Source: Paenibacillus durus (GTDB lineage Bacteria; Bacillota; Bacilli; Paenibacillales; Paenibacillaceae). From it: a stretch of 64,000 bases of DNA. Position 1 is the first letter of the stretch. Each line of letters begins with the position of its first letter. This document shows positions 43,137 to 51,827 of the stretch, one piece after another. The position numbers and the translations under genes were made by a program. The stretch lies in NCBI RefSeq assembly GCF_000756615.1, contig NZ_CP009288.1, positions 4,030,001 through 4,094,000 of the forward strand, given 5' to 3'. The notes below the pieces were generated by a model that worked only from the letters and a program-made list of their open reading frames with translations, was not told the DNA's origin and made no database searches.

Positions 43137-43973
43137 CTACTGCGCCAATAGCTGCGGATCGCGCACCGGTGATAAAACGTGCCGGCACTTCGGATGAAAT
43201 AGTTCGCGCCTTGAAATGTCGCCAATATACGGATAGTCACCCGGAGCGCCCGGCGTCAACTTGACAATGCGCCCCTCCCAATTTCGGCAGGCATCCGTAG
43301 CTCCATGTCGGGATACCCTCGCATATAAAGCGCCGCGCCCGACCGCTTCGTTGATCGTAGCCTCACGATGTGCTGCGTTCATCTTCGTCCGGCTGACCAT
43401 TTCGACGTAAACATCCGGTTTCCAGCGGCGGCCTGCGCTATCAATAATCCCGGTATCAATCGCGCTGCCGAGCGTCTGCCTCATCCGTTGCAGCATGTCC
43501 GCATTAAGCGTTCGCTGGCCGTTTACGCCTTTCGTCAAATTAGCGCGCAGTGATTCAGCGGTTGCCTGACGCACAGCTTGCTTAACGCGGCGCTCAACGT
43601 TTTGAGTAACCGCAAGCAAGTCCGCCTGTGTATCCGCAACGGCCGACGCTACAAATTCGCGGTTGATCCGATTAAACTTAGCAATCTTCTCCGCTTCCTC
43701 TACCGTCTCCGCTGCGCCTAAGTCTACGATAGCGCGGATAACTCCGTCGGTCGCCGCTTTGGGTACGTGTTTCTCGACCCATTCCGCCGACTCTTCGTTA
43801 AGCCCACGCAAAATAGCCGCAACCTCGGCGAGTGCGGCCTTCGCATTAGCGCGGGAGATTCCGGTTAGGTCCAGGCGCGACAGTTCGCCGGCGATCGCGA
43901 GCAGGGCGCCCTTAAACGCTTTAATGAGCAGGTTAACGTCGTAATCGTAGTCCGGATCGGGGATAACGGACAT
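43137..43973 (-). CDS. Phage minor capsid protein 2-like (head morphogenesis)
   Basis: 278 aa. Helical N-terminus, EMVSRTKMNAAHREATINEA, then ARVSRHGATDACRNWEGRIV, ISRRELFHPKCRHVLSPV: the C/H pattern of Phage_min_cap2/Mu gpF-type proteins that sit near the portal. Shares its first base with the end of the preceding gene. Confidence 0.8.
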   Translation of the reverse strand: MSVIPDPDYDYDVNLLIKAFKGALLAIAGELSRLDLTGISRANAKAALAEVAAILRGLNEESAEWVEKHVPKAATDGVIRAIVDLGAAETVEEAEKIAKFNRINREFVASAVADTQADLLAVTQNVERRVKQAVRQATAESLRANLTKGVNGQRTLNADMLQRMRQTLGSAIDTGIIDSAGRRWKPDVYVEMVSRTKMNAAHREATINEAVGRGALYARVSRHGATDACRNWEGRIVKLTPGAPGDYPYIGDISRRELFHPKCRHVLSPVRDPQLLAQ

Positions 43974-44242
43974 TACTCGTCAACCTCTTCGTACGTTAGC
44001 GCGAAGATATCCGGTTTGCATGGGTAAAACTCGCCCGACACGCCCTTAACGAGGTAGTCGCCTTCTGAGATTCGCATTTTCCCTTCTAATGTATCTATTT
44101 CTCCTTCGATTACCTCTCCGCCGTACTGACTCCACAAAGTAACCCGTCTGTCTCTAAAGTCTCTGGGGACACCTTCTCGAAAGTTTTCTTTCGTGAACTG
44201 CCACGCATCAATGACAACGGGCTTTTTCCTGAATTTAGGCAA
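43973..44242 (-). CDS. Hypothetical phage head-region protein
   Basis: About 89 aa from a TTG at 44242 (GGGAGGCGG upstream): LPKFRKKPVVIDAWQFTKEN, GGEVIEGEIDTLEGKMRISE, GDYLVKGVSGEFYPCKPDIF. This VxAxQF..EGxxxxxxGDW(Y)xxG(V)xGExYPCkpdiF pattern is widespread in phages; function unknown. Overlaps the portal stop by 8 bp. Confidence 0.7.
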   Translation of the reverse strand: MPKFRKKPVVIDAWQFTKENFREGVPRDFRDRRVTLWSQYGGEVIEGEIDTLEGKMRISEGDYLVKGVSGEFYPCKPDIFALTYEEVDE

Positions 44243-45695
44243 CTTGACCGCCTCCCTCCGCGTTAAATATCGTCGAGTCAACCGTTCCCATTGTCCGCTC
44301 TTCGTCCGCGTCAATCCGCGTGATAATCTCGGCCGCCTGCGCGTCGGTTACACCGTCAAGGCGCTTAATTGCGTCGTTCACGGCGAGAGTCGGCTTGCCT
44401 CCCGTACGAATCTGTGCGATTTCGGCTTGCTCACGCTCATCTGTCGGCAATCCATCCGCGAAAATAATGTGCGGCTTCGTCGGCGTGTACTCCGGTTTTG
44501 TTCGGGATTGCGCGTGCTCCAAAAGCTGCGCGATAAACAGCGCATCTGTTAGCGCCTTATCAAAATACTGACGTTTACGCGCGATCTTCGAAAGTAGCGG
44601 ACCCATTCGGTACTTGACCGCAAGACCGGTCGCCCCGCTTGTGCCGGCGTTCTCTTTGCCGAGTGCGATCGGTGGCAATTCGGCGGTCGTTAGGAGCGTA
44701 TCAATAAGCGTGTCCAACTCTTTAAAGGCAGAGTCGAGCTTTCCGTCCCAGGTAATATACTGCGGAACAACGTCGTGCTCGCCAACAACTTCAATAACTT
44801 TTGCGTAAGCAGCGCGCATCTGCGGAACACCGTCCGGCCCTTCTTCCAGAACACCTGCGGGCATTGTGAGAATCGGGTCGGCGTGCTTATCTAGGATCGC
44901 CGCTATTTGCGTTAACCTGTTATTGATCTCGTAGAATATGGCGGCGTGCTCCGTAATGTCGTCGACGCCTTCCCATGCGTCATCTAATGCGAAGTTCGGC
45001 GCGTGAATGACCAGGGGGAACGGAACACCTGTCTTGATAGGTTCGCTCGGCGCTTCTAATTCGTCTGTGATCTGCCACGTAAAAACCTCGCCATTAACGG
45101 TCGAAAGCGGAGTCATTGCGTATTTTGCGGTTATGATTGTGCCGGGTCCGTGTGTCTCAACGTGAAGCTCCCATTTAACCGAGTTTCCTTCGCTGACGCT
45201 TACCGGGACCGCGATATGATAGCGTGCGATCTTCTTTCGGTCTCCGGGAATCTCTTCCGGGAATACGTAAGCCGCATTTTGCGCTTCGATCATTACGCGG
45301 TACGGGTCTACAGACTCTGCTAAAACTCCGCGATATTCTTGCGCCCATTTCACCTTATAAAACGAGTCCCCACGGTAAGCATTCCCGTAAGCCATTTCGT
45401 AATTAGTTACGTTCAGCGCGTTATCTCTGACGATTCGCTCTACGGCTTGCTGTTCCGGAGAACCCTCTTCACCGGCTCCGTAGATCGGCGACTCACCGAA
45501 CAGTAAGTCAGCCGCTTTCTTGCAGATAAGGTCCGCGTAATTCGCATAAATATAACGGCGGCCGTCCTGCTCGATTCGTTCGCTAATACGTTTAATTAGA
45601 TCGGCGTTACTCGTTACTACGTCTCTATTTCCACGGTAACGCTTAACGCGGTCTTCATGCTCTTTTGGTGGGTACTGGCTCCCTACTTCAAACAA
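44235..45695 (-). CDS. Portal protein, SPP1 gp6 type
   Basis: 486 aa. RISERIEQDGRRYIYANYAD, FGESPIYGAGEEGSPEQQAV, NYEMAYGNAYRGDSFYKVKW, AAIFYEINNRLTQIAAILDK, LPPIALGKENAGTSGATGLA. Twelve copies form the DNA gate and dock terminase. TTG start with AAAGGAGG 7 bases upstream. Follows terL by 13 bp. Confidence 0.85.
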   Translation of the reverse strand: MFEVGSQYPPKEHEDRVKRYRGNRDVVTSNADLIKRISERIEQDGRRYIYANYADLICKKAADLLFGESPIYGAGEEGSPEQQAVERIVRDNALNVTNYEMAYGNAYRGDSFYKVKWAQEYRGVLAESVDPYRVMIEAQNAAYVFPEEIPGDRKKIARYHIAVPVSVSEGNSVKWELHVETHGPGTIITAKYAMTPLSTVNGEVFTWQITDELEAPSEPIKTGVPFPLVIHAPNFALDDAWEGVDDITEHAAIFYEINNRLTQIAAILDKHADPILTMPAGVLEEGPDGVPQMRAAYAKVIEVVGEHDVVPQYITWDGKLDSAFKELDTLIDTLLTTAELPPIALGKENAGTSGATGLAVKYRMGPLLSKIARKRQYFDKALTDALFIAQLLEHAQSRTKPEYTPTKPHIIFADGLPTDEREQAEIAQIRTGGKPTLAVNDAIKRLDGVTDAQAAEIITRIDADEERTMGTVDSTIFNAEGGGQVA

Positions 45696-45708
45696 CCGTA
45701 TACCTCCT

Positions 45709-47484
45709 TTACAATCCTTTCGGCTTCCTGCTCCATGTGCGACCTCTTCTAGCTGCTCCTCCGGATGCTTCTACTGCACCAGCCAGGGCGTCCGGTAAGT
45801 CGTCGTGAGTTCCAGACGGGAACTGCTCCATTTGCTCGAATAAAAGTCGATGCGATTTATTAAAACGCAAAAAGCCGTTCTCCACGAGCGGCTCCAATGA
45901 TTCAATGCGTATTTCTTTCTTTGTGCGGCTTACAACCGGCTTAACTCTCGTACTCCCGATGCGCTCCTTCTGCAGCCTCTCGCAAAGTTGACGGTACATA
46001 TCGTGCTGTGCGCCTACTGTTTCAATCGCAAACGTCTTGTATCCGTAGTCACGAATAAATTCAACCGCCTGCTCTAACGCTATATGCGCGGGACATTTCC
46101 TGGCCCATGCTTCAAGCACGTACATAACGCCCGTCTGACGGTGCTTGCCGATCGTTACAATCGCGTTGTAGTCGGCCCGGCTGCTCTTGCCTTGCGCGAT
46201 ATCCCAAAACGCGTATACGTCCAGCGGAATCGGTTGGCCGTTTGAATCAAGCAAGTCGGATTCATCGTAATACCGGAACGTCTCCGGATTGAATATCGCT
46301 GATTCTTCGTCAATCGGATTGTTTTGGTACTCCGTGTTGAACGCTTTCGACCCGTTGTCCCATTTCCACGTCATTAGCTTCCAAAGCGGCTGAACTTCCG
46401 GCCATAATACGACCGCGCCGCGATCCATTTCGACGCGGTTTGCTTCGTAAAAAGCGAGTGCGTCTGATACCCGACCAGGATTGTCAGCGTTAAGGTAAAT
46501 CTCGCGGCACTTATCCCACAGGTCCAATCGCTCAGGCTCGTCAATCAGCGCCTTGTATAACTTGGCGTTAAAGTCTGAACGCTTCATGACCGTTAGCAGT
46601 AACGACTCCGCATGTACGACCGTTCCCATATAAACAAATGCGGTCTTTTTACCTTTAGGATCGCCGAGCGGAATTACAGTCTGCGAAAACCAGTCCCGCA
46701 TTTTCTGACGCAACTCCGGAGTAGCCGCGTTTGAGCGTATATCTTCCAAATCGTCGCAGATAATGAGGTCCGGGCGAACTCCGTCCCAGTTACGACCGCG
46801 TAAAGACTGATTCGTCGACGCCGCTTCAACTTTCGTTAACTGGTGCGGCCTTCCATCTGCCCCGGGCTCCCATGCGACGAACTCGTTAGAATTATCCTTT
46901 GGGTTTACATTCTTGTTAATATGCAATAATGGACCAAAATCACGCCGTAATTTCTCGTTTGACTTCAATTGGTTCGCAATCCACTCAAGATTCCCCGTAG
47001 AAACGGAAGGTGTCTCCGATATATTGATTATGTACTTGCGATGTCGATACGCAATCTCACGCGCAGGAAAAGCACGCGACAAATACGTTGACTTTGCGTG
47101 TGAACGGGGCGCGCCGCGCGCTACCTTTGCGTTAACGGTGCGCATAGACACGGTGTCCATTGTCTCGCATATCTCGCGGTGAAATTCCGGTGCTTCGGAC
47201 ACCTCCGTAATATCGAACCCGTCCCAATTGCCGGCGCTACCGGGATTGTGCGCTTCCGAAAAGTATTCGAGTGCGAAGTATAGCAAATCACTCTCCGCTC
47301 GGTGAATACGCGTCAACCGCTCATGCTCGTCCAGATATTGCGCGAGTTCCGCCTCTTCCTCAAGCGTTAATTCCGCTACTGACATCTCGCCGATAAGCGC
47401 GTCTATACTTGCGATTAGCTCCGCGCGCTCTTTCCGATCAAGCCAACGGTCATTTACCCATGCGATGGCCCTCCACCTCCTCAT
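45709..47484 (-). CDS. terL: Terminase large subunit
   Basis: 591 aa. ATPase domain with a Walker A-like GAPRSHAKSTYLS (about 124-136), Walker B DLIICDDLED and C-motif region, then the RNase H-like nuclease (FWDIAQGKSSRADYNAIVTI; FAIETVGAQHDMYRQLCERL; FPSGTHDDLPDALAGAVEAS with the last Asp pair). Packages DNA into proheads. The start is uncertain: ATG 47484 lies in the T-run of a hairpin and the AGGAGG after it is inside the reading frame. Confidence 0.87.
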   Translation of the reverse strand: MRRWRAIAWVNDRWLDRKERAELIASIDALIGEMSVAELTLEEEAELAQYLDEHERLTRIHRAESDLLYFALEYFSEAHNPGSAGNWDGFDITEVSEAPEFHREICETMDTVSMRTVNAKVARGAPRSHAKSTYLSRAFPAREIAYRHRKYIINISETPSVSTGNLEWIANQLKSNEKLRRDFGPLLHINKNVNPKDNSNEFVAWEPGADGRPHQLTKVEAASTNQSLRGRNWDGVRPDLIICDDLEDIRSNAATPELRQKMRDWFSQTVIPLGDPKGKKTAFVYMGTVVHAESLLLTVMKRSDFNAKLYKALIDEPERLDLWDKCREIYLNADNPGRVSDALAFYEANRVEMDRGAVVLWPEVQPLWKLMTWKWDNGSKAFNTEYQNNPIDEESAIFNPETFRYYDESDLLDSNGQPIPLDVYAFWDIAQGKSSRADYNAIVTIGKHRQTGVMYVLEAWARKCPAHIALEQAVEFIRDYGYKTFAIETVGAQHDMYRQLCERLQKERIGSTRVKPVVSRTKKEIRIESLEPLVENGFLRFNKSHRLLFEQMEQFPSGTHDDLPDALAGAVEASGGAARRGRTWSRKPKGL

Positions 47485-47518
47485 AAAAATAGCGCTGCTC
47501 TCACGAAAGGACAGCGCT
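47484..47518 (-). terminator. Hairpin with T-run directly before terL
   Basis: AGCGCTG/CAGCGCT stem, 14-nt loop, then ATTTTTAT on the minus strand, running into the terL start region. Confidence 0.7.
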
Positions 47519-48234
47519 TGATTATCGCTTAATATTGCCGTGAAATTAGCGTGTTTGGTCTGTAGGGGTACGAATACACTCCGGAAGCCGTACGCAGGCT
47601 AATTCGACGGTGATTCTATGCCAAAAATACGTGTAACTACGGCCGACGCATAACGTAGGTCTGTCCGTGTAAAGTTCAAAGTTAAATTTGATTCGCGGAT
47701 TGTTCTGACGCTTGAAGGGGGCCGCGCGTAGGGGTGCGGGGGTGGCCGCCCCTCTCGCAAATACGTAATTCCGACCGCTAAATCGTACACTTTACGTTAT
47801 ACACCGTTTATGCGCATACTACTTCACAAAATACGCATTTGGCGGTCATATAAAATACCTTTACACCCACAAAAACCGCACCAAATCAACGTTTTTCGGC
47901 CGTTATATCGCGCTGCATAAACGCCTATTATGCGTTGAATATTCGTTACCATTTCCAGCGGATAAAGAACGTAGTAACGGCGCGGGTTTAGCGGTATTCA
48001 CCGTTCTATTCCGCTTCCAGTTTATGCAGCGTATTTCCCGCGAATTGGAAACGGAGTATTCAGCGTTTATAAGGCGAAAATACGTTCGATTTCGTCTGAT
48101 AGCGCAATTGCGTCAAAAGTTTTCGGAGGGCACGCGCCAGGAGCCCGCAGCAGGTGAAAAAGGCCGCATGTCAACCGAAGTCAAGCCGCAGCATCTGCGT
48201 TCCTTCATTATAGTGGGACGAAAACTGCCCCGCT
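47519..48234. other. 716-bp gap between terS and terL; candidate packaging site
   Basis: No supported gene. It contains a GC-rich island (47716-47756) with the near-palindrome GGGGTGGCCGCCCC at 47739-47752, unlike the surrounding AT-leaning sequence, and several TACGCATT/ATGCGTTG-type words around 47810-47940. terS and terL are normally adjacent, so the gap may hold a cos/pac site or a late promoter. This is positional inference. Confidence 0.4.
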
Positions 48235-48636
48235 TTACTCTTCTGTCTTAGCGCCGTCTTTCCGTGCTCGATACTCCGCAAGCTTACGTTCAAGGTCTGC
48301 GCGATCCAATGCGGTAGCGTCAGCGGTAATAACCTCAAACTGTTCCGTTAGCATTCCGTTAAGACCGAGTACCAACTTCGCAGCCGCAGCGTTCCTGTCC
48401 TGTACTGCTGCGTCAATCATAGCGTCAGTTACTTCCGGAATCCGGTCTAGCGTATTGCGTGTAATCTGGCGCTTTAACTCCCGTTCAAAAAGTGGGTCCT
48501 TGATCCAGTCGTACAAAGCCTGGCGTGTGACTCCCGCCTTCTCTCCGATCTCTGCCATCGTCAGGCCTCCGCGTCGTGGCAACGCGAGCCATTGCAGCGC
48601 GATAAGGTGGTGCGCTTCTAACCGTTTCAATGCCAT
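48235..48636 (-). CDS. terS: Terminase small subunit
   Basis: 133 aa. N-terminal HTH MAEIGEKAGVTRQALYDWIK, then a helical oligomerisation part (DRIPEVTDAMIDAAVQDRNA; LVLGLNGMLTEQFEV) and a basic C-terminus. Recognises the packaging site. GGGAGGAATTAACG precedes the ATG. Confidence 0.82.
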   Translation of the reverse strand: MALKRLEAHHLIALQWLALPRRGGLTMAEIGEKAGVTRQALYDWIKDPLFERELKRQITRNTLDRIPEVTDAMIDAAVQDRNAAAAKLVLGLNGMLTEQFEVITADATALDRADLERKLAEYRARKDGAKTEE

Positions 48637-48659
48637 CGTTAATTCCTCCCGTATTGTCG

Positions 48660-48704
48660 AATAAAAATAGCGCCCTCATCCGCTCAGGCAAAGCGGACGA
48701 AAGG
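48660..48704 (-). terminator. Terminator-like hairpin before terS
   Basis: Minus strand CCTTTCGTCCGCT pairs with AGCGGATGAGGG (12 pairs with G-U), loop TTGCCTG, then CGCTATTTTTATT. The loop word GCTCAGGCA recurs in the next hairpin. Confidence 0.8.
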
Positions 48705-48775
48705 CACCTGTCTATCGCTTCCTATGCGCCTGGATTAGCGCGCGTACTGCGATACCGTAACGAACACACCAGCGC

Positions 48776-48822
48776 AATAAAAAAGCGCCGCTCTCACGCT
48801 CAGGCAGGGCGTAAGAACGACG
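48776..48822 (-). terminator. Strong terminator after the 64-aa membrane protein gene
   Basis: Minus strand CGTCGTTCTTACGC pairs with GCGTGAGAGCGGCG, 14 continuous pairs with G-U, 9-nt loop, then CTTTTTTATT. Likely the main stop between early and packaging genes. Confidence 0.88.
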
Positions 48823-48832
48823 TATATTAGCG

Positions 48833-49027
48833 CTATATCCAACCGCCAGGCCAGCGCTTAAACGCGTATACTAACGCTAGATATAACGCAGGAAATACGC
48901 ATATGAATACGACATTACCGAAGTCTATCCGCTCATCTACGTCTATACATAAACGTACGTAAGCGAACACTCCCGCTATAGCTAACGCGATATGAACGAT
49001 ACATAACGCTAACCATACGCAGTACAT
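48833..49027 (-). CDS. Small membrane protein, unknown
   Basis: 64 aa. Two hydrophobic segments (LALCIVHIALAIAGVFAYVR; VVFICVFPALYLALVYAF) and a Trp/Arg C-terminus. Followed by a strong terminator. Could be a superinfection-exclusion or holin-like peptide; no family recognised. Confidence 0.5.
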   Translation of the reverse strand: MYCVWLALCIVHIALAIAGVFAYVRLCIDVDERIDFGNVVFICVFPALYLALVYAFKRWPGGWI

Positions 49028-49366
49028 TACGCAATCAACTCCGTTTCTTTATCCGCGCTATTCTTTGTGTTTGCCTACATGAGATACTTCTTCGATTATG
49101 CTTCATGAATATGAGTGGGAAAGGTTTATGCTTAACTTCCTGCCGCAGCCCTTGGCCTTGCCCCTCCATCCGCTGGCGCGTATGTCGGAATATTAATTAT
49201 CTGCGCACTCAATATCTCACAAGGGCCAGGCTTCTCGGCCCGAAGTGATATGTTTCGTATTCACCCGATTTATTTATTTCGTTATTGGACGTTATCTATA
49301 AGAGAAGAGAACATTTTGCCCAAAAAACGCTGAAAGCCGCGCCGCTCTAAGGCGGACACGACTTTT

Positions 49367-49424
49367 GAATGGTATCGATTTGATCACATAGACCCCCTCG
49401 AATGGTATCGATTTGATCACATAG
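49367..49424. repeat. Two identical 25-bp direct repeats
   Basis: A 25-bp word starting GAATGGTATCG and ending TCACATAG occurs at 49367-49391 and 49400-49424, spaced 33 bp start to start. It contains the palindromes ATCGAT and TGATCA. The second copy covers the stop codon of the wHTH gene. Could be binding sites of that protein, iterons or a regulatory repeat. Confidence 0.75.
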
Positions 49425-50268
49425 CCTGCCGGAGTTGGTGCTGTTTGAACAGTCTCCGTACGAAATCCGTATACTCTACATCCTCTGTTTCCTTCCGATA
49501 CATGACGTCAGGATGGACGATATAATTAACACTGCTGACCGATCGCGTCGATAGTATAACGCCCTTTGCCTGCAGGCTCGCAACTAGGCGAGACACTGTC
49601 TCCGGTTCGTGGCCGATCAATTCCGCCAGCCGTTCGCGCGTCAAATGCTCGATGTTGTTCTCGTTCTCCTCATCTGGATTGGCGCAAAGGTAGTACGTCG
49701 TGTAATGGAAATACGGAAGAATCTTGTAGAGCAGGCCGATTTCATTCAGGCCAAGGTCACGCGTAATCTCGTTAGCGTGGTACTGGTACAGCTTCGTGAA
49801 CTTAACGCCGTCGTTAACGGTGCCGTACGTATGATACTCCGCATTGAACGAGTAGATATTCGTGCGGCCGTTCGTTTCCTTCGTTATTATTCCGAGCTCT
49901 TCTAAACGTCTGAGCAGCGCGATCGTGGCGGCCTTGCTGCGTCCGATAATACGCTGGATGTCCGTTTGCTTGAGCGGCTTTCCGTTCTCGATTAGGCGGC
50001 CCTCACCTTTGAATCGCAAGTACGGAAGCAACCGGATAAGCGCGCCCGCCTCCGTAAGAGACAGCGCCAGCGTCACGCTTCTGATCGCGTCATGGTAGCA
50101 CGCCACCCAGCGCATGCCGGACCGCATTTCAATGGCACGAGACCTCTGTCGACGTTTGCGTCTGGCTTCCCGTTGTGCTGGCGTAGTGAACTCGTAGCCT
50201 TCCCCTTCCGGCAAAAAGCGACCTATCTCGCCTGTCTCCGGGTTAATCCCGATTGGCAGTACGCTCAA
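49417..50268 (-). CDS. Winged-helix replication/regulatory protein (RepL-like)
   Basis: 283 aa. Basic N-terminus (AQREARRKRRQRSRAIE) and two winged-helix units: TEAGALIRLLPYLRFKGEGR..TDIQRIIGRSKAATIALLRR and LNEIGLLYKILPYFHYTTYY..RERLAELIGHEPETVSRLVA. The duplicated MarR-like fold resembles RepL/Firmicutes replication-initiator proteins. As the only replication-type candidate in the prophage it may start DNA synthesis, possibly at the repeats next to it or those near 55.1 kb (inference). Confidence 0.6.
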   Translation of the reverse strand: MSVLPIGINPETGEIGRFLPEGEGYEFTTPAQREARRKRRQRSRAIEMRSGMRWVACYHDAIRSVTLALSLTEAGALIRLLPYLRFKGEGRLIENGKPLKQTDIQRIIGRSKAATIALLRRLEELGIITKETNGRTNIYSFNAEYHTYGTVNDGVKFTKLYQYHANEITRDLGLNEIGLLYKILPYFHYTTYYLCANPDEENENNIEHLTRERLAELIGHEPETVSRLVASLQAKGVILSTRSVSSVNYIVHPDVMYRKETEDVEYTDFVRRLFKQHQLRQAM

Positions 50269-50337
50269 ACTGACACCTCCCGATTAAATAGGCCGACCGA
50301 CTCCGCCAGCCCGGTCTATTATTCTTCTCTCCGCCTA

Positions 50338-50826
50338 CTAAAACCGCACTTTCACGCGGTCTTCCTTATCCGGCCAGTCTTTCGTTTCGGCCGAACCGCC
50401 TACCCTGCGGACCTCGATCATCCACTCGTTAGTTGGCGTACCGTCCAGTCCGGTCGACGTATTCGCGCGATCCTCGTAACTTAACGATTCGTGCTGCGTA
50501 CGCCGGCGCTGCATCTCGGTCTCTGACAGGAACGAAGACTCCGCCAAGTCGTAATCAGCCCGAACCCACGCGCGTAGCTTATCCGTTAAGGGATGCGGAA
50601 CCACCTTGCCAGTAGTGTGCGTATAATATCCGCTCAAATCTCGGACAGCCGCGTCCCTCTCCGCCATCTGCAGCGAGAATCCGGTCAAACATGCGACGGC
50701 CTCAGCAAGCGTGGCGTAATTATCCTGTCCGGGAACGAACGCACCTTTAAAGAAATAGCCGTTGTCCCAAATTGTGGTCACATCCACGAACATTCCCTCG
50801 TTGTTATATACGACTGCTGCGCCCAT
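50338..50826 (-). CDS. Hypothetical early phage protein
   Basis: About 162 aa from ATG 50826 (AAGGAGG upstream). MGAAVVYNNEGMFVDVTTIW; acidic, with SYEDRANTSTGLDGTPTNEW. No domain recognised. Confidence 0.55.
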   Translation of the reverse strand: MGAAVVYNNEGMFVDVTTIWDNGYFFKGAFVPGQDNYATLAEAVACLTGFSLQMAERDAAVRDLSGYYTHTTGKVVPHPLTDKLRAWVRADYDLAESSFLSETEMQRRRTQHESLSYEDRANTSTGLDGTPTNEWMIEVRRVGGSAETKDWPDKEDRVKVRF

Positions 50827-50927
50827 ATCATAATTCCTCCTTAGTTTGAATTGTTGTATGATGGGGCCTGACTCCGGCCTGTCCGTGTCAACCAATGTAC
50901 ACTATCTATATATATGCAAAAATGCAA

Positions 50928-51752
50928 CTACTTCACTGCTCTTTTACGGACATTCGCCAAGCATTTCCGGAAGTTACTCTCGCCAATTCCGAGCCGCCGC
51001 GCGATGTATCGCGACTTCATCCGGTAATGGCCGCCATCATCGACCTTGTATTCGCGCATGTCCCCAGCCTCTATATCACGCTCAACGATCGCGTGAGCCT
51101 CTTCGATATAGCCGCGCTGCTTACGCGTGAGCCTATTAAGAATAGCGGGCACGTCCAAGTCCCTAACGTCCCGGTCGAAGATTATTCGCCAAGGCTGCGG
51201 CTCTTTAGGCGTGACGTATAAGTTGGTGAAATCCCCGGCTTCATTTCGCCGACCTAGCCGCACGATACCGGTCTGTTCACGGTCAAGTCGGCTGTATTCG
51301 GTCATAAACGCACGGCGTATGTAGCCGACCATTTCACGCGGCGATCTCGTAGCATCAACGCGTCCTAACGCATGACGAAGCGCCGGCTTAATGACGGTTT
51401 CAACGTGGCCACGATATGCATATTCGGCCCGCCAAGCCTCCGCCAGAGCTCCGTATTCATTGTCGCCCAGGTACGCCAGCACAGCGTTAAGGTCCGGAGC
51501 GCCGGCCGCTATGTCCACGCCGATTCCCTTGCGTATGGCTTCGCGATATTCTGGCATTGTGGTCGGATCGTAGCGGAACTCGCGGCGGGCTCCTGACGTG
51601 CTCGTTTTAATCTGCGCTGCAATCCGCAAGTAGTGGCGGTCGTCGTCTGTCACCGCCCAATCTTGGCGCGTGAATGCGAGCGCCTTTTCGATTGCCCGTT
51701 CGTCTCCGGCCGTTTGAAACGCGATGACGTCCGCTATAAAATCGTTGTTCAA
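50928..51752 (-). CDS. Early phage protein with C-terminal HTH, sigma-like
   Basis: 274 aa. The end (PAILNRLTRKQRGYIEEAHA..KSRYIARRLGIGESNFRKCLANVRKRAVK) looks like sigma-70 region 4 or an ArpU-type helix-turn-helix. The N-terminal 180 residues are helical and charged, not recognised. A candidate activator of late genes. Confidence 0.55.
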   Translation of the reverse strand: MNNDFIADVIAFQTAGDERAIEKALAFTRQDWAVTDDDRHYLRIAAQIKTSTSGARREFRYDPTTMPEYREAIRKGIGVDIAAGAPDLNAVLAYLGDNEYGALAEAWRAEYAYRGHVETVIKPALRHALGRVDATRSPREMVGYIRRAFMTEYSRLDREQTGIVRLGRRNEAGDFTNLYVTPKEPQPWRIIFDRDVRDLDVPAILNRLTRKQRGYIEEAHAIVERDIEAGDMREYKVDDGGHYRMKSRYIARRLGIGESNFRKCLANVRKRAVK

Positions 51753-51781
51753 TCTCGCTCCCTCCTTTGTTTGTGTGTAAG

Positions 51782-51809
51782 AGGGCTCCCGCTGATATGC
51801 GAGAACCCT
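51782..51809 (-). terminator. Hairpin between antirepressor and sigma-like gene
   Basis: AGGGTTCTCGC / GCGGGAGCCCT on the minus strand, 11 pairs with one G-U, 6-nt loop; only a short T-rich end (TCTTAC). Confidence 0.55.
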
Positions 51810-51827
51810 TGCTTATTCCTCGAACCG

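Noticed and set aside
47599..47790. 63-codon open frame in the terS-terL gap
   Set aside because: Pro/Arg run results from the GC-rich palindrome; no ribosome site.
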